The notes: generated from the letters alone by a model not told the origin. A DNA stretch of 64,000 nt from Isochrysis galbana (GCA_018136815.1 CM030939.1:1744808-1808807); one strand, 5' to 3'. Positions 9,844-21,243 are shown, counted from the first letter of the stretch. Made by a program: numbers and translations.

Positions 9844-12524
9844 ATGTCGTGCATGGCGGGCTTGCTGCGCGACGCCCTGCCCCCCCTCTCCCTCGCCCAC
9901 CGGTACGCGGTCTCCCTCGCGCTCTGCCTCATCGACGGCGCCGCTTCTTCCTCCCACGCCCTCCTCTCAAGGCTCTCTCCCCTCTCTCCACAAGAAGAGG
10001 AAGAAGAAGAAGAAGAAGAACCTCGACGCTCACGAAAACAAAATGAGGCCGGCCGTGGGCAGGAGGGCGAGGGAGACGGGGAGAGCGAGCGGGCTCTGTC
10101 GGTCTACTCAGTCGGGAGTACAAGCTCCTCTATCACCTCCTCCGTCAGGTCGCTCCGGCGCGGGGTGCACTCGAGCGCCGCGAGCGCCGCTCACTGTTCG
10201 ATCGAGTTGCTTCACTCTTCCATCAAGAGAGGCTTCACACTCTATCTCTCGGTGGTGGAGGGCGGGTTTTGGGTGGCGGATGCGACGCTCGCTCAGGCGG
10301 GGGTGCCTTACGGCACATCAGCCCGGCTTGCGCTCGGGCCCGACGCATCGAGGGCGCTGAGGCAGGTTGGCCGGCTCGCCGCACAGCTCGCGCTGCCCGA
10401 CGACTTCAACCTCGAGAGCCTCGTCATCTGCCTGCGCGCTCTGGCGCTGCTTCAGCAGGCGACCGCACGCTGCCCACGTCTTTCCGACGTCCCGTGGGAC
10501 CAGTCCGAGCGGGAGCGCGAAGTCCTCGCCACCTACCTGCGCTTCGCGCTGGCCACGTATGGTGCACGCGGCGCTCGACTCATCCGGCTGCTCAAGCCGC
10601 TCCTCCGGCCGAGCGGGCTAGGCGCCAAGCTGTGCGTCGCGGCGGCCGGTGAGCCGTGCACGGAGGGACGCCGGCGGGGACAGAGCCGAGTCGTTGCGCC
10701 CGAGCGCACACGTTCGTCGCCCGCGATGCTCGCGGGTGCCGAGCCCGACAGGCCGCTCGCATTCAAGCGCTGGCAGCAAACGCCCTGGGTTGCCCCCCTC
10801 GCCACGGAGCGAAGCTCCTCGTTTGGCGCTGCGCCCGCACCTGTCGCCAGCGATATCGATCGGGCCGACGTGTGTGCCTTTGAGCGGCTGGCGGGTATCA
10901 ACGCCGATACTGACCTCATCAAGCACGAGCTGCGCTCCGCAGCCTTCCGGCCGGGGTGCGACCGGCCTCACGTACCGTCAGCCCATATTTCGGCACACCA
11001 GCCGCCCACGCCCACTCCCCGCCCGCACGCGCCCAGCCGCCCACACCCGCTCTCCGCCTACTCGAGCCGCAGGTACGTTCTTTGCTTGTGCCACCGCCAC
11101 CGCGCGGTGGTGCTTGCATTGCGTGGCACGTGGCATCCTCTTGACTTCCTTACTGACCTGGTCGCTGAGCCGGCGCCACTGGCGGCGCTCGGGCAGGTGC
11201 GCGTCCGCCACCGCTCCTGCCGCTCCCGCCTTTCATGCCGACGGCCCGTCCTCCCGGTGCAAGCAGGTTGGCCATGCGCACCGCGGGATGCTGGAGGGTG
11301 CGCGCCGGCTGGCCGCCGACTTGCGCGAGCCCGTGCGCGCGGCCCTCGCCTCGCGCCCGGGCTACCGCCTCGTCCTCACCGGTCACTCGCTCGGCGGTGG
11401 CCTTGCCTCGCTCCTCGCGCTGCTGTGGGGCCCCGACTTTGAGGCTGGCGCAGTCGCGGGCGCCGACGTGCGCCAAGTCCGCTGCTTCGCATACGGGCCC
11501 GCCGCGACGCTCACGCTGCCTCTCGCCCAGGCCGCAAAGGACTTCGTGACGAGCGTGGTCAACGCCAACGATTGGATCCCGCGGCTCTCCCTCGCTTCGG
11601 TGTGCGCGCCTGCTGCCCTCCATCCCCGCGCCCACCACCTGCCGCTGCCAAGCCCAGGCCTCGCCCTCCGCGCGGCCGACCACTCAGGTGACAAATCTAC
11701 GTACGGCGTTGCTCGCTCTGCACCGTGAGGACGGCCTTGCCGCGAAGATCATTAGCCGCTTCGGCGATGACGCCACCGGCACCTTTGCGGGCGCGCGCCC
11801 CGGCGGCGCCGCTGCGCCTCCCTTTTGCGGGTGGAGCGAGAAGGATGTCGCCTGGGCGCAAAATATTCTGGCATGGCTTCGTGGCACGGCTGCCAACGGC
11901 GATCATAGAGAGGGCGGCGGCGAGTACGTCGAGGAGCTATTGCCTGCTGGGAGGGTCCTATGGGCGCCGCCCGAGGGCATGCTGCCGCCTGGGTTCAACC
12001 CGAAGGCCGCCGCCGCATCAGGAGGCACCGCCTCTCGGAGCAGTGATGCCAGCACGCCACGGAAGGAGCCAACTGAGGTAGCGCCCCTCGCGGGCGTCGG
12101 CCGATCTCAAGGTGCGCGCACGAGTGCGATGTCGCAGCCTGGGTACACTAGTCCAGAGGCCGCCGCCGTTGAAGCGCGAGTGGGCTCGCCGTATAGCTGG
12201 ATTCATGGGGTTTGGTGGTCAGCCGGACGGCCGAGCGGCTCCGGCGGGAGGGGAGGCACCGGCGCCACGGCCGAGCACCCATCGGCCGCGACCGAGGCAG
12301 ACAGTCGCTACTCGCCGTGCCGGGCCAACGCGACAGAGGCCGGCGAGGCCACGGAGCTGGCGGAGCGCGATGCCGATGTGGTCCGCCGCTCGCCCAGCGT
12401 TCCTGGCCTGGTCGAGTGTGCCAACGCGTCCCACTTCAATGAGCTCCAGCTCGGCTTTGCCAACATGTGGGCGCACGGACCACAGGCGTACGCTGAGGCA
12501 TTGCGCGCCTCCCTCCACATATGA
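9844..12524 (+). CDS. Class 3 (diacylglycerol-type) lipase
   Basis: Exons 9844-10955, 11073-11196, 11267-11599 and 11688-12524 join in phase to 801 residues. The introns are 117, 70 and 88 nt. The catalytic half has AVVLALRGTWHPLDFLTDL (the oxyanion-region FRGT...DxLTDL pattern), HRGMLEGARRL, and the nucleophile elbow GHSLGGG with Ser about 453. It continues with the acid in NANDWIPRLS (Asp about 514) and a C-terminal HFNEL whose His (about 772) is a plausible third triad member. This is the sn-1 DAG lipase/Lipase_3 arrangement. The N-terminal 360 residues are helical with an acidic run and no recognised domain. The start is the first ATG in frame; an upstream GTG is less likely. Substrate preference cannot be told from sequence. 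Confidence 0.85.
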
Positions 12525-13061
12525 GGGTCACGCTGCATCGCCGGCTGCCGCATCGATAGGCCAACGCGCATTAAGGCGGCACTGCCGCTTTGCCCGTCAT
12601 GCTCGTGGAGGCTTGCGCATTTTGGAGAGGGGCGAGTGCTGTGCTGCGCCACGCGTCGGCAGCCAATCTGTGCGCGCGATTCCGCCGGCCATCGCCACAC
12701 TCGTGGTGTGGGCGAGTCAGGTCCTGGCGATGCACGGCTGGCCATGCCTTCTCACCATGTGGTGATGGGGGCGGGACGGGATGGGCGGCGGGTCAATCCT
12801 CACATTCACTCTGAGGGAAGGAAAGTCTTGTCTTCGGGTGTTTTGAGATGCCTTTTAGAGATATTTTATCGCTGAGTACACGACCTACCCACGCCATAGC
12901 ACACAAAGGACAAAGGGAAAGGGAGGGAGAGAGCTCAAAGTCATAACAAATGAAGGACTCCTTACTCTTGCTCCGCTTAGTAAGGAACTAACTTCATAAT
13001 CAGTACACATAAACAACTGAAGCTTCTGGGCTACACACCTACTAGTCGCCTGGTATTACAA
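12525..13061. other. Intergenic, ending in a LINE 3'-tail fragment
   Basis: No gene seen after the lipase stop. Bases 13010-13047 contain CTGAAGCTTCTGGGCTACAC, which matches 60.98-61.02 kb. It reads as the 3' end of a LINE on the minus strand. It directly abuts the next retroelement. Confidence 0.4.
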
Positions 13062-14369
13062 AACTATTGTTATAGTTCGAGCGATGGAGCGCGCGCCGAC
13101 CGCTCCCGATCCCCAGCCTCCCGCCGTCACGACGCCCCACAGGGGCCGCCCCAAGCCGCCGGAGCCGAAGCGCTCGCAGGCCGCCCCACTGACTGACAGC
13201 GACGTCGATATGATCGATCCTCCCACCCTCGCCTCCCCACCAGGCGCAGAAGCAGGGAACAGGGAGGGCCCTGTTCCTTGCAGACCAGCAGGGCCAGACT
13301 CTGGCTCTGCCGCCTGCCCCCACTTATTGTGCATAATACGATTAACCCGGACACGGGAGAGATATACACCACGGAAGACTGCGCGGCTTACCTGCCGGAA
13401 GGAGAACGCTGGATACGCCATGGAGGCAACTACATCTCGATAGGTCCATTTCTAAAGTCATGGGAGAAGATAGCCGAATGGTCTAGAGCAAGAATGGCGG
13501 ATGCCACGAATGAATATATGAACCTGCTTAGGAAGAAAGAGGTGTCTCCTCCCCCCACTCCGGGAGAACAAGAGTTAGCCCCCCAAGAAGACCCGGATGC
13601 GCATGACCTAGGAGACATCCGGGTGGACAAAGAACACAAATATTATCTGCGCCGGAGTGGAGTCTATCACGTAGTCAAGCTCAATGTGATGGGGGAACCC
13701 CATATTTATGAAAGGGCCAACCCGCAGCCATCACCAGAAGAATTATGCACCCCATTGAAATGGGGACGAGCGTACGACGGTCCGGCCGAGACGGCGTACC
13801 CGATACCACAAGAATACACGTTCAAAGGCGCGAACAAAACCCTAGAGGATGTTAACGTCAAGGCGCTGACCAGAGCGTTTCTCGCAATGAGAAAAACGAA
13901 GAAACAAAAATCCACATTGAGGTGGGAAAAACGACTGCCGGACATCTCCGGGAAATGGAAACAAGTATCTCAGCTATACAAATACAACTTTTTTAACACG
14001 CCAAGAGACTCATATATGCACTTCAAACACGTCCTGCATAGGAGAATAGCCACGGCGAACCGGTTCGCTGACGATCCGACGTGCCGCTTTTGTGGTATAG
14101 CCCCCGAAAGCTCCACCCACATAGCCACGTGCATCGCGACGGCGCCCATCTTCGAATTCATAGAAGGGCTTCTGGGGACAAATCTGAGGCCGGGCTCCGA
14201 GATAGCCCAACGTCTCTTTTGCTACCAGGTAGACAGACCGCATCCCTCCTCGGGGTACTTAGGTATCCTGGCGTGGAGATACATCCTCACGGACTTTTAT
14301 AACATCCAATATGGCAACGCGGACGGTAGGTCCGTTAGAACAATCTTGGGAGCGATCCTTACGAGGTGA
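13062..14369 (+). mobile_element. Internally deleted LINE (hairpin-start family, copy 2)
   Basis: It begins with the hairpin AACTATTGTTATAGTT (13062-13077), then 6 nt, then ATG at 13084 opening a short ORF (MERAPTAP, later KRSQAAPLTDSDVDMI). After about 240 bp the sequence switches to the C-terminal end of ORF2. The start and end of a LINE are thus kept while endonuclease and reverse transcriptase are gone, a non-autonomous derivative. The inverted copy at 19.1-20.07 kb shares the same first 200 bp but has a different internal junction. Confidence 0.7.
13278..14369 (+). pseudogene. LINE ORF2 C-terminus with RT zinc-binding domain
   Basis: Long open frame downstream of the deletion. It contains MHFKHVLHRRIATANRF then CRFCG and STHIATC, the zf-RVT zinc-binding pattern found at the end of plant- and algal-type LINE ORF2 proteins. 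It ends at TGA right after AILTR, where the inverted relative at 19.2-19.6 kb continues for about 70 more residues, so this copy is truncated. GC content is lower than in host genes, as in the other LINE pieces. Confidence 0.75.
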
Positions 14370-14695
14370 AGAAAGCCTAAGGAGAAGAAACCGATTTCGG
14401 CGCTCCGGCAGAAAGGACTCAAGAGTAAGAGTCAAGAGGTAGGGGCCCGACGGTTTGGCACGTTGCCTACCAAACGGCAAACAGTGCAGGGGGATGTCCC
14501 CCACAAGCGAGGTCCCCTGGGAGCCTGGGAGCTGGGGGGGGGGGGGGGGGGGGGGCTGCGGGTCTGCAGCGAGCCACTCAGAAAAGAAAACTGTGGGGGA
14601 AGTTCTAATTTTGGCGCTTCGTTCGGCAGGTTTTAAAAGAGTGAATGTTAGTTCTCTCCGCTGGCTCCGCGGGAAGAAGAGCGGAGGGGGGGGGG

Positions 14696-14753
<58 letters not shown>

Positions 14754-14913
14754 GGTTCTCTCAGCAGAGATGTTAAGGTCCTCCTCGCCCCCTTTCTTCC
14801 GCTCCCCGCACCTCCCCCCCTCCTCCTTCTTTTCCTCTCTCCTGGCACAAGATCTCTCTCTCTCCTTTACTCTCTCTCCCTCCCTCTCTCTCTCTCTCTC
14901 TCTCCCTCTCTCC

Positions 14914-14948
<35 letters not shown>

Positions 14949-14962
14949 CTCTCCCTCCCTCT

Positions 14963-15020
<58 letters not shown>

Positions 15021-15149
15021 CCCCCCCCCCCCGCCCCCCTTCCACTCTCTCTTCTCACCCTTCCCCCTCCGCCCCCTCTCCCTCCTCTCCCTTCTCCTAC
15101 CTCCCCACCCCCCACCCCCCGCCCCCGCCCCTTTTCGGTTTCGCCTCAA
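14370..15149. repeat. G-run, (GA)n and (CT)n tracts
   Basis: About 24 G near 14530-14554, about 25 GA units at 14697-14748, then a broken CT tract at 14870-15015 followed by a C-run. Frames over this stretch on both strands are low complexity. The CT part is the leader of the coiled-coil gene that follows. Confidence 0.85.
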
Positions 15150-16580
15150 ATGTCCTCCACCCATTCCCCTCGCGCGCGCGCCAGCCGATCCACCGAGCAG
15201 GCCAGCGCCTCCTCTCTCTCTTCTCGCCCTTCCGAGCAGAGCTCTCTCTCTCTCTCCAGACTTCCAGACCAGAGCTCTGGCTCTCTCTCGTTTGACGAGG
15301 TGGCGAGGGCAAGAGGGCGCGGCTGGGTAGACGCCAAACTCGCAGACATTCACCGCACAGAGCGCGCGCAGGCCGTGGAGATCCTGTCGCTCAAGCGAGA
15401 GCTCGAGATTGCGAGAGCGAGAGCCAAGGCACGGCCTGAGCCCAAGGCTGAGCTGATGGAGACGAAGGGAGACGAGGCGAGGGTGGCCGAGTTGCAAGAG
15501 AGAATCGTCACACTCGAGGAGGAGTTGAGTGCGGCAAGTCGGCGCGAGGGGGAGGAGCGGAGGCGGGCGGAGCAGCTGGGTAGGGAACTGGAGCAGGCGC
15601 AAGCACAGATCATGCACCTCAAGGAGCGGTACGACGATCGCGTCGCTGCGAGCAACTCGCTGCAGAGAAAACTGGAGCAGGAGGCCGAAGCAGTGCGCGC
15701 CCAGCTCGCGGGCACGCAGGCGCGCGCCGACGCGGCGTCCATCGAGAGCGCACGGAACGCGCGCGCCTCTGCCGAGCGCCAGCTGATGGAGCTGCACGCC
15801 ATCAACCGCCGGCTTGAGGAGGAAAAGGCCGCCCTGCTCGTCGAGCGCCAGACACTGCAGGCGCGGCTGTCAGGCCTCTCTGGGAAGATTAAGGGTGTGC
15901 ACAGGTCCATTGCGGAGAGCGAGAGGCAGGTATCCGCGGAGGAGCGGAGCCTCGCGTCGATGCTCAAAGAGATGAAGGTGTGGCGCCTTGGCGTGCACAA
16001 CCTAGCGTGGTCCTCTCAGCCCCCACCCCCTCCCCGGCAACCCCACCCACGAAAGGCAGCCCACGCCGCGAACTCGCTCGTAGCCCGAGGCCATTGTAGC
16101 GCGTGGCCAGCCAGTCTGCTGGCCGCAGCGGCTGGTTGGCTGGGTGTCATGACCCGCAAAAGTTCTACGCCCAAGAAGATTTCTTGCGCACTTCTCATGT
16201 TCCCCATGTGGCAGGTGGAGGCGCGCGAGTACGAGCGCGCGGAGGCCGAGGAGCACAGGACGGTTGAGGCGCAGCGAAAGGCCGAGATGCGCGCTCAGAG
16301 GAGCCGAGTGGGTGCCGGCGATGCTGTCGCACGCGCCGAGGCCGGGTCGGTCGCGAGCACCTTGGCGAAATCGACGGCTGGCCGTCCCGGCAGCAAAGGG
16401 CAGACGGGCGGCATGGTTTCCCGCCGCACCGCTGGCACAAGGCCGCCATTAGGCGGTGCAGCGGCGCTTGCCGCGGCGGCACTAGCGCGTGCCAAGGCCG
16501 GATCGCTCGAGGCCGCGGATCTCATCGACGACTTGGGCCTGCTCTCTTCCAGGCCGGGGCGCTTTGCGCGAGGACAATAG
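15150..16580 (+). CDS. Coiled-coil protein with one in-phase intron
   Basis: Exons 15150-15977 and 16215-16580 give 397 residues. The 237-nt intron (AAG|GTGTGG ... GTGGCAG|GTGG) is a multiple of three without stops, so an unspliced message would read through and add 79 residues. The Pro/Trp/Cys-rich character of that insert and the clean resumption of heptads (EAREYERAEAEEHRTVEAQRK) after it argue for splicing. The first 50 residues are Ser-rich; residues about 60-310 are nearly continuous coiled coil; the tail is Ala/Gly-rich and ends in LIDDLGLLSSRPGRFARG. No family recognised; a cytoskeletal or basal-body role is only a guess. Confidence 0.7.
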   Translation: MSSTHSPRARASRSTEQASASSLSSRPSEQSSLSLSRLPDQSSGSLSFDEVARARGRGWVDAKLADIHRTERAQAVEILSLKRELEIARARAKARPEPKAELMETKGDEARVAELQERIVTLEEELSAASRREGEERRRAEQLGRELEQAQAQIMHLKERYDDRVAASNSLQRKLEQEAEAVRAQLAGTQARADAASIESARNARASAERQLMELHAINRRLEEEKAALLVERQTLQARLSGLSGKIKGVHRSIAESERQVSAEERSLASMLKEMKVWRLGVHNLAWSSQPPPPPRQPHPRKAAHAANSLVARGHCSAWPASLLAAAAGWLGVMTRKSSTPKKISCALLMFPMWQVEAREYERAEAEEHRTVEAQRKAEMRAQRSRVGAGDAVARAEAGSVASTLAKSTAGRPGSKGQTGGMVSRRTAGTRPPLGGAAALAAAALARAKAGSLEAADLIDDLGLLSSRPGRFARGQ

Positions 16581-16851
16581 CAGCGCTAGTGCACAAGCTA
16601 AAGCACACATGCCATGCAGTGCGGTTGGGTAGGGGGGGAGGAGAGGCGAAATCGCACATGGAGACGATCCTCCGGAAAGCGCGTGGATAGCTGTATGCCG
16701 GCTTGCCCGATGCCAAAGTGTACACATGCGGAGCACCACAAGCATCGTGTGGAGCACAATAAGTATCATGCGGGTGGTGTGTGCACTACGTCTTGACTTG
16801 ATAGCCAATGTTGATAGTTTGTTAGTTAGTGGGCAGTGACGCTCGTCGGTT
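16581..16851. other. Intergenic
   Basis: The 3' flank of the coiled-coil gene. The last 50 bases may belong to a LINE remnant that continues after the SINE insertion, because the frame reading CDAIL runs up to the target site. Confidence 0.3.
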
Positions 16852-17824
16852 TTTGTGATGCCATTCTCAACCTACTTTTATAAGTGGGGGTCAATGGGGG
16901 CCTCGCGCCCCCCTCTCTCCATCGCGGACACCCCCCGGCGTGGGCCCGTACATTCAACCCCAGCCCCTGCCCTCTGGCAGGGGCAGGGCACTCATCAATT
17001 CAGCCCAGACCCCTAGTGGGCGCGGGTCGCGAGCCGCACTCCCAGGCCCGCATGGGCCTGCTCTCGTACTGACTCCCCCCCCCATCCCTGGTCGCCAGGC
17101 CGACAGGGGCCTCAGGGCTGCACCCAAGGCCAGCGAGGCGAGCGAGGGAGAGGCAGGGGGGCCAGGGGCTGAGCCCCAGCCTCCACTGCCCCCTGAGCTG
17201 CCCCTGCTGGTCCTCTGGGCGCCCCTGAAGGACCTCTGAGAGCAGGCCATGGCGCGCCGCATGGCGACGCGCCGCAGGGACCGGGGCGGAAGAGAATGGA
17301 ACGAGGGAGAGGGGGGGATTTGCACCCCCCCCGATGGAGTGTGGTGAGAAACGAGACCCATTTGCGTTAGCAAATGGGCGGAGGGGGGCGGCTGGCGACA
17401 GGAGGAAGAGGAGGAGGGAGAGGCTCAAGACGCCTACGGGAACCACTGTGGCAGGTATATCTCGAGGCGCAGTCTTTTATTTCTCGAGGACAGCTCGCGG
17501 CGAGAGCTGTAAGGGCCGTTCTTCTTTTTTGACGAGAGGTTCCTCCCCCCCCCCCCGGTGCTTTTTCCCGGAGAGTCGGCCGGCGTCGACCGGTCCGCCT
17601 CAATGGGTTTTCCCCCATTTTAACTTGTGGGGAGTTAGAATGGGAGCCGGGGGCATGCGAGGGGGGAGATGTGGAGGGGTGCATAGTACATAGTAGTATG
17701 TATCTGTGACAACAGCACGCGCAAGGTGTACGGGCAGGTGCGCTGAGGGCTGTCGTGTTAGTACCGGGCTAGTGAGAGTAGTGGTACTAATGCTCAGATA
17801 GATTGTTGTTTGTGATGCCATTCT
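16852..17824 (+). mobile_element. SINE-like element copy 1 with 16-bp target duplication
   Basis: The element body is 16868-17808, flanked by direct repeats TTTGTGATGCCATTCT at 16852-16867 and 17809-17824. It starts AACCTACTTTTATAAGTGGG, has GC-rich self-complementary segments (GGGGGCCTCGCGCCCCC) and ends GCTCAGATAGATTGT with no poly-A tail and no terminal inverted repeats. Copy 2 at 26.84-27.81 kb is nearly identical (a handful of differences in 940 bp). No credible protein is encoded. Variable-length target duplications suggest mobilisation by LINE machinery; recent activity is inferred from the near identity. Confidence 0.88.
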
Positions 17825-18010
17825 TAAACACATAAACAAACACCCACACTTTAAGCACATAGTCCACAGAAGGCTTAGCACTAGGAACCGATTCGCGACG
17901 AGCACAAGGCCCTACATGTGCAGGTTGCAGGTTGTGCGGTCTCCACCGCGAAGGTTCAAGCCACGCGTCAAGAAGGGTACGCCGTACAGCCACCGCGTAA
18001 GCTTTGGGGC
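17812..18010 (+). pseudogene. LINE zinc-binding domain remnant, split by SINE insertions
   Basis: The frame CDAILKHINKHPHFKHIVHRRLSTRNRF matches the HFKHVLHRRIATANRF block of the LINE at 13.3-14.4 kb. After a frameshift it continues CRLCGLHREGSSHA, equivalent to the CRFCG...SSTH zinc motif. The remnant is interrupted on the left by SINE copy 1 and on the right by SINE copy 3, giving a nested insertion history. Confidence 0.5.
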
Positions 18011-18904
18011 GTCGAAGCCGGGTATAAAAAAAAAAAAAACATCTGAAGATTCAGGCTACTACCGCTAGCTATAAAGACCACGCACTCACGGTACCGACTC
18101 ACGCAATCGCCTATACCCCAGAACACTCACTCCCTTTACACTACCCCCTTCATTCCTTTGTCTTTGGTATCGGGGGGGGGCCGCGTGCACTACGACGGGC
18201 CAAGCGCAAGGGGTGGGTTGGGGCAGACCTGTTGTTGGGTGTTCCGGTGGCAGACAAACGTAAAACGCCTTCTGAACTATCTTATATTGTCCCCGGGGGG
18301 TCTCGGCCCCCGCCCTTCGGCCTTTCTTCGTCCGCTGCCGCACTTTCGCGATGTTTGCTTGCCGCGCGGGGTGTCCTCCCGTTGATATACCGTAGACAGG
18401 CGGTTCTCTTACCTATTCTCGGGCCGGATCGTGTCGTTTTTTTTGTCGTTCTTTTCCCGTCGTTCTCTTCGTTCTCCTACGGGCGTGTGCTGCATGGCGC
18501 GCGCCATGGCCCCCTTCTGGGGGGCCCCTCGGGGCCCCCCAGAGGGTCAGCCAGGGCAGCTCAGGGGGCAGTGGAGGCTGGGGCAGTGCCCCTGGCCTCT
18601 CCTGCCTCTCCCTCGCTCGCCTCGCTGGCCCTGGGTGCCCACCTGGCGGCCTCGGTGGTCTGTGGCTCAGTGGTGAGGGGGGGGGTCAGTACGAGCGAGG
18701 GCCAGTGCAGGCGAATGCGTGCGGCGCGCGGCGCGCGCTCGGGGAAGGTCTGGGCCAGAGTGGTGTCAGCTCAACCCCTGCCAGCAGGCGGGGGCTGAGG
18801 TTGGTTGTGCAGGCCCACCCAGGGGGTGTCTGCGATGGAGTGAGGGGGGCGCGAGGCCCCCATTGGCCTCCTACTTATAAAAGTAGTTGTCGAAGCCGGG
18901 TATA
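18011..18904 (-). mobile_element. SINE-like element copy 3 (inverted) with 16-bp target duplication
   Basis: Flanked by GTCGAAGCCGGGTATA at 18011-18026 and 18889-18904. The body 18027-18888, read on the minus strand, starts AACTACTTTTATAAGTAGG and shares the GC-rich head with copies 1 and 2. Its 3' part is different: it ends with TAGCCTGAATCTTCAGATG and a T-run, resembling the 3' end of a LINE (see 60.98-61.02 kb). The head is diverged from copies 1 and 2, so it belongs to another subfamily. Confidence 0.8.
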
Positions 18905-19130
18905 CCATCGCATAGAGCCTACTATACCAAATTAAAAAAAATCTTCTTAAAAATCCCCGCTACACGTGCGGCTTGCGGCAGTGTGCTTATGTACCTCCCT
19001 ACTACCCAACCTTTACCCCTAGCAACCCCCTCCCCCTTCCCCAGTTCCCTCTGTAGCGGAGAAGCTGCTTCCAGGGAGGCCGCGCGCGCTGCTTCGGCCG
19101 GGAGTTAGAGAGAAGGGGGCGGGAGACTGT
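18905..19130. other. Flank of SINE copy 3, nothing certain
   Basis: Probably more of the interrupted LINE remnant, with an A-run near 18935. No motif confirms this. No gene seen. Confidence 0.3.
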
Positions 19131-20068
19131 GGCTCGTCCCTTGGTCTGGTTTCGACTCGGGTTTCCCTCATTTGTATAACGTAAGATCTTTATTGATTTC
19201 CGCTGTGGTTCCTATTAAGAAATTTAGCTAACCTAGGTGATGTTCCGTATGTCCAGGCCTCTCGCCGCCTGCAAGAGGTCTTCTGACGTTCCTAGGTTGA
19301 AATCCTTGTCTATAGTGTACAGGGGGCTTATCATTTTCCGAATATGTTTGTTGCTCGGGGCGTGTATGTAGCCGCCCATGTTCTCGCGTTGTTTTTTTAG
19401 CCTTTGAAAGAACCCGACCTTCGCCGTTACTAATAGGTGGTATCTCGTAAGGATCGCTTTTAAGATTAACCTAACGGACCTACCGTCCGCGTTGCCGTAC
19501 TAAATATTGTAAAAGTCCGTGAGGATATATCTCCACGCCAGGATACCTAGGTATCCCGAGGAGGGATGCGGTCTGTCTACCTGGTAACAGAAGAGACGTT
19601 GGGCTACCTCAGAGCCAGAGCCCGGTCGAAGCTTTATTTATCCCTAGAAGAGAGTTGTTCTTGGAAGAGTTGGAGGCCGAAAAGGCCCCCATGATTGATT
19701 GTTGTGTGAAGTGCCCGCCCACGAGGGGTGCACTGGTGGTAGGAGTTGCCTCCATGAGGGTGACAGCAGTGCTGCCACCCACCATGGGGAGTCATTGGGT
19801 GGCATGGCGGCAGAGGCAGGCGACATGGCCAGAGGCTGGCTCTGCTGTCCTGCAGGGAACAGGACTCTGCCTGTTCCCTGCTTCTGGGGGTGCTGAGGAG
19901 GAGATGGCGGGAGGATCATGTCGACGTCGCTGTCAGTGAGGGGGGCAGCCTGCGAGCGCTTCGGCTCCGGCGGCTTGGGGCGGCCCCGGTGGGGCGTCGT
20001 GGCGGCGGGGGTCTGGGAGGTGGGAGCGGTCGGCGCGCGCTCCACGCTAAAACTATAACAATAGTTTT
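19131..20068 (-). mobile_element. Internally deleted LINE (hairpin-start family, copy 3)
   Basis: On the minus strand the hairpin AACTATTGTTATAGTT (20051-20066) is followed by a start region (GTG at 20045 where the others have ATG) and an ORF like that of copy 2 (PKRSQAAPLTDSDVDMI), ending near 19644. It then switches to the ORF2 C-terminus, 19640-19233. This stretch matches 14.19-14.37 kb and extends beyond it to the natural stop at 19233-19235, ending ...LYTIDKDFNLGTSEDLLQAA then a short tail. It therefore shows where the complete ORF2 ends. Confidence 0.7.
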
Positions 20069-21243
20069 TAAACTACTATACCAAATTAAATTTGTCGTGT
20101 GTCGTGGATGGGGGGAGCCACACCACGCCGCATGCTCTATCTTTAGCAGAGCGTGTCCCTTCCGCGCCCCGCTCCTTTCCCTCTTCATCCGCGCCCCGCC
20201 CTTCCCCTTTTCCCGCGCTCTGTCTCCTCCCCCTCCTCCTCCTCCGCCACGCGTTCTATCTTTAGAGCGTGTCTCCCCCACACCCCGTTCCTCCCCGGAT
20301 GGGACAATAGACCATAGGTTCTGCATGGCTGTCCAAGATGGGAACGAGCGGCGACTCCTCTGCCCGTGGCGAGTCGGCGGAGATCTCACGGCGCCGGCAA
20401 AACGACGATGACACCATCCACAGGATCGAGGACGCGGAGAAGGAAAAGAAGACGAAGAAGATGGAGATTTAAGGCTGCCGCCTTACCTGCCTGACGGGTT
20501 TCATGAAAGGCGCGTTCTGAAAGCGCGCGGCGCAATGTGTTATTAACCGTGCAGAGCAATAGCAATAGGGTCTGTGATCTGTGAACATTCTTGTATAAAT
20601 GACGTATGGCTCCATTCGATTGATGTCCCATAATTGACGACGGAACGATACACGATACCTCCCCCGCGTGCGTGGGGAAGCCGCAAGGGGGAAGCCGCGC
20701 GGGGGGGGGGGGGGGGGGGGGCAGTGTTTCTTTGCCTCGGATGGAACCCACCCCCCCATTTTCCTTTTGTTTGCTTCGGATGTCGGATGGACCACCCCCC
20801 TCCCCATGTCAAAAAAATGCTGTCCCTCCTGATCTTAGATCCACTCTGTGACATCCCATACGCCGTACGCGCCATCGAGAAAGCCAATGTCACATTTTGG
20901 ACAACCAAAAGCTGTACTATGTATCTTTCATTCCATCACCAATTTGTTCACAATAGCAGAGATGCCGATCGGACGCCTCGCATCATGATCGTGTGATACC
21001 CTTACTCGCACGTCCTTTTTCGTTGCTGCATATTCGCCGACCGCCCATCGCCTGTATGTCTTATGCTCACACCCCCACGGATCAAGGGGTCGATACGACG
21101 ATTGCACCACGGAGAGAGAGCGCCAATATTGCGCGCATGCACACCAAGTCCCATTTGACATGCTTGAGTGTGACGGTGTGATGGTGGGCTGCCACGATAG
21201 CCGTCACGCCGACTCACCCGGCGAACAGGTCTCGGCGTTGCGA
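20069..21243. other. Intergenic with a small ORF and a G-run
   Basis: A 44-residue frame at 20338-20472 (+) starts MGTSGDSSARGESAE and ends in a Lys-rich tail; its status is unknown. TCTATCTTTAG recurs at about 20138 and 20248. A run of about 20 G is at 20701-20721. The rest shows no gene or RNA I can name. Confidence 0.4.
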
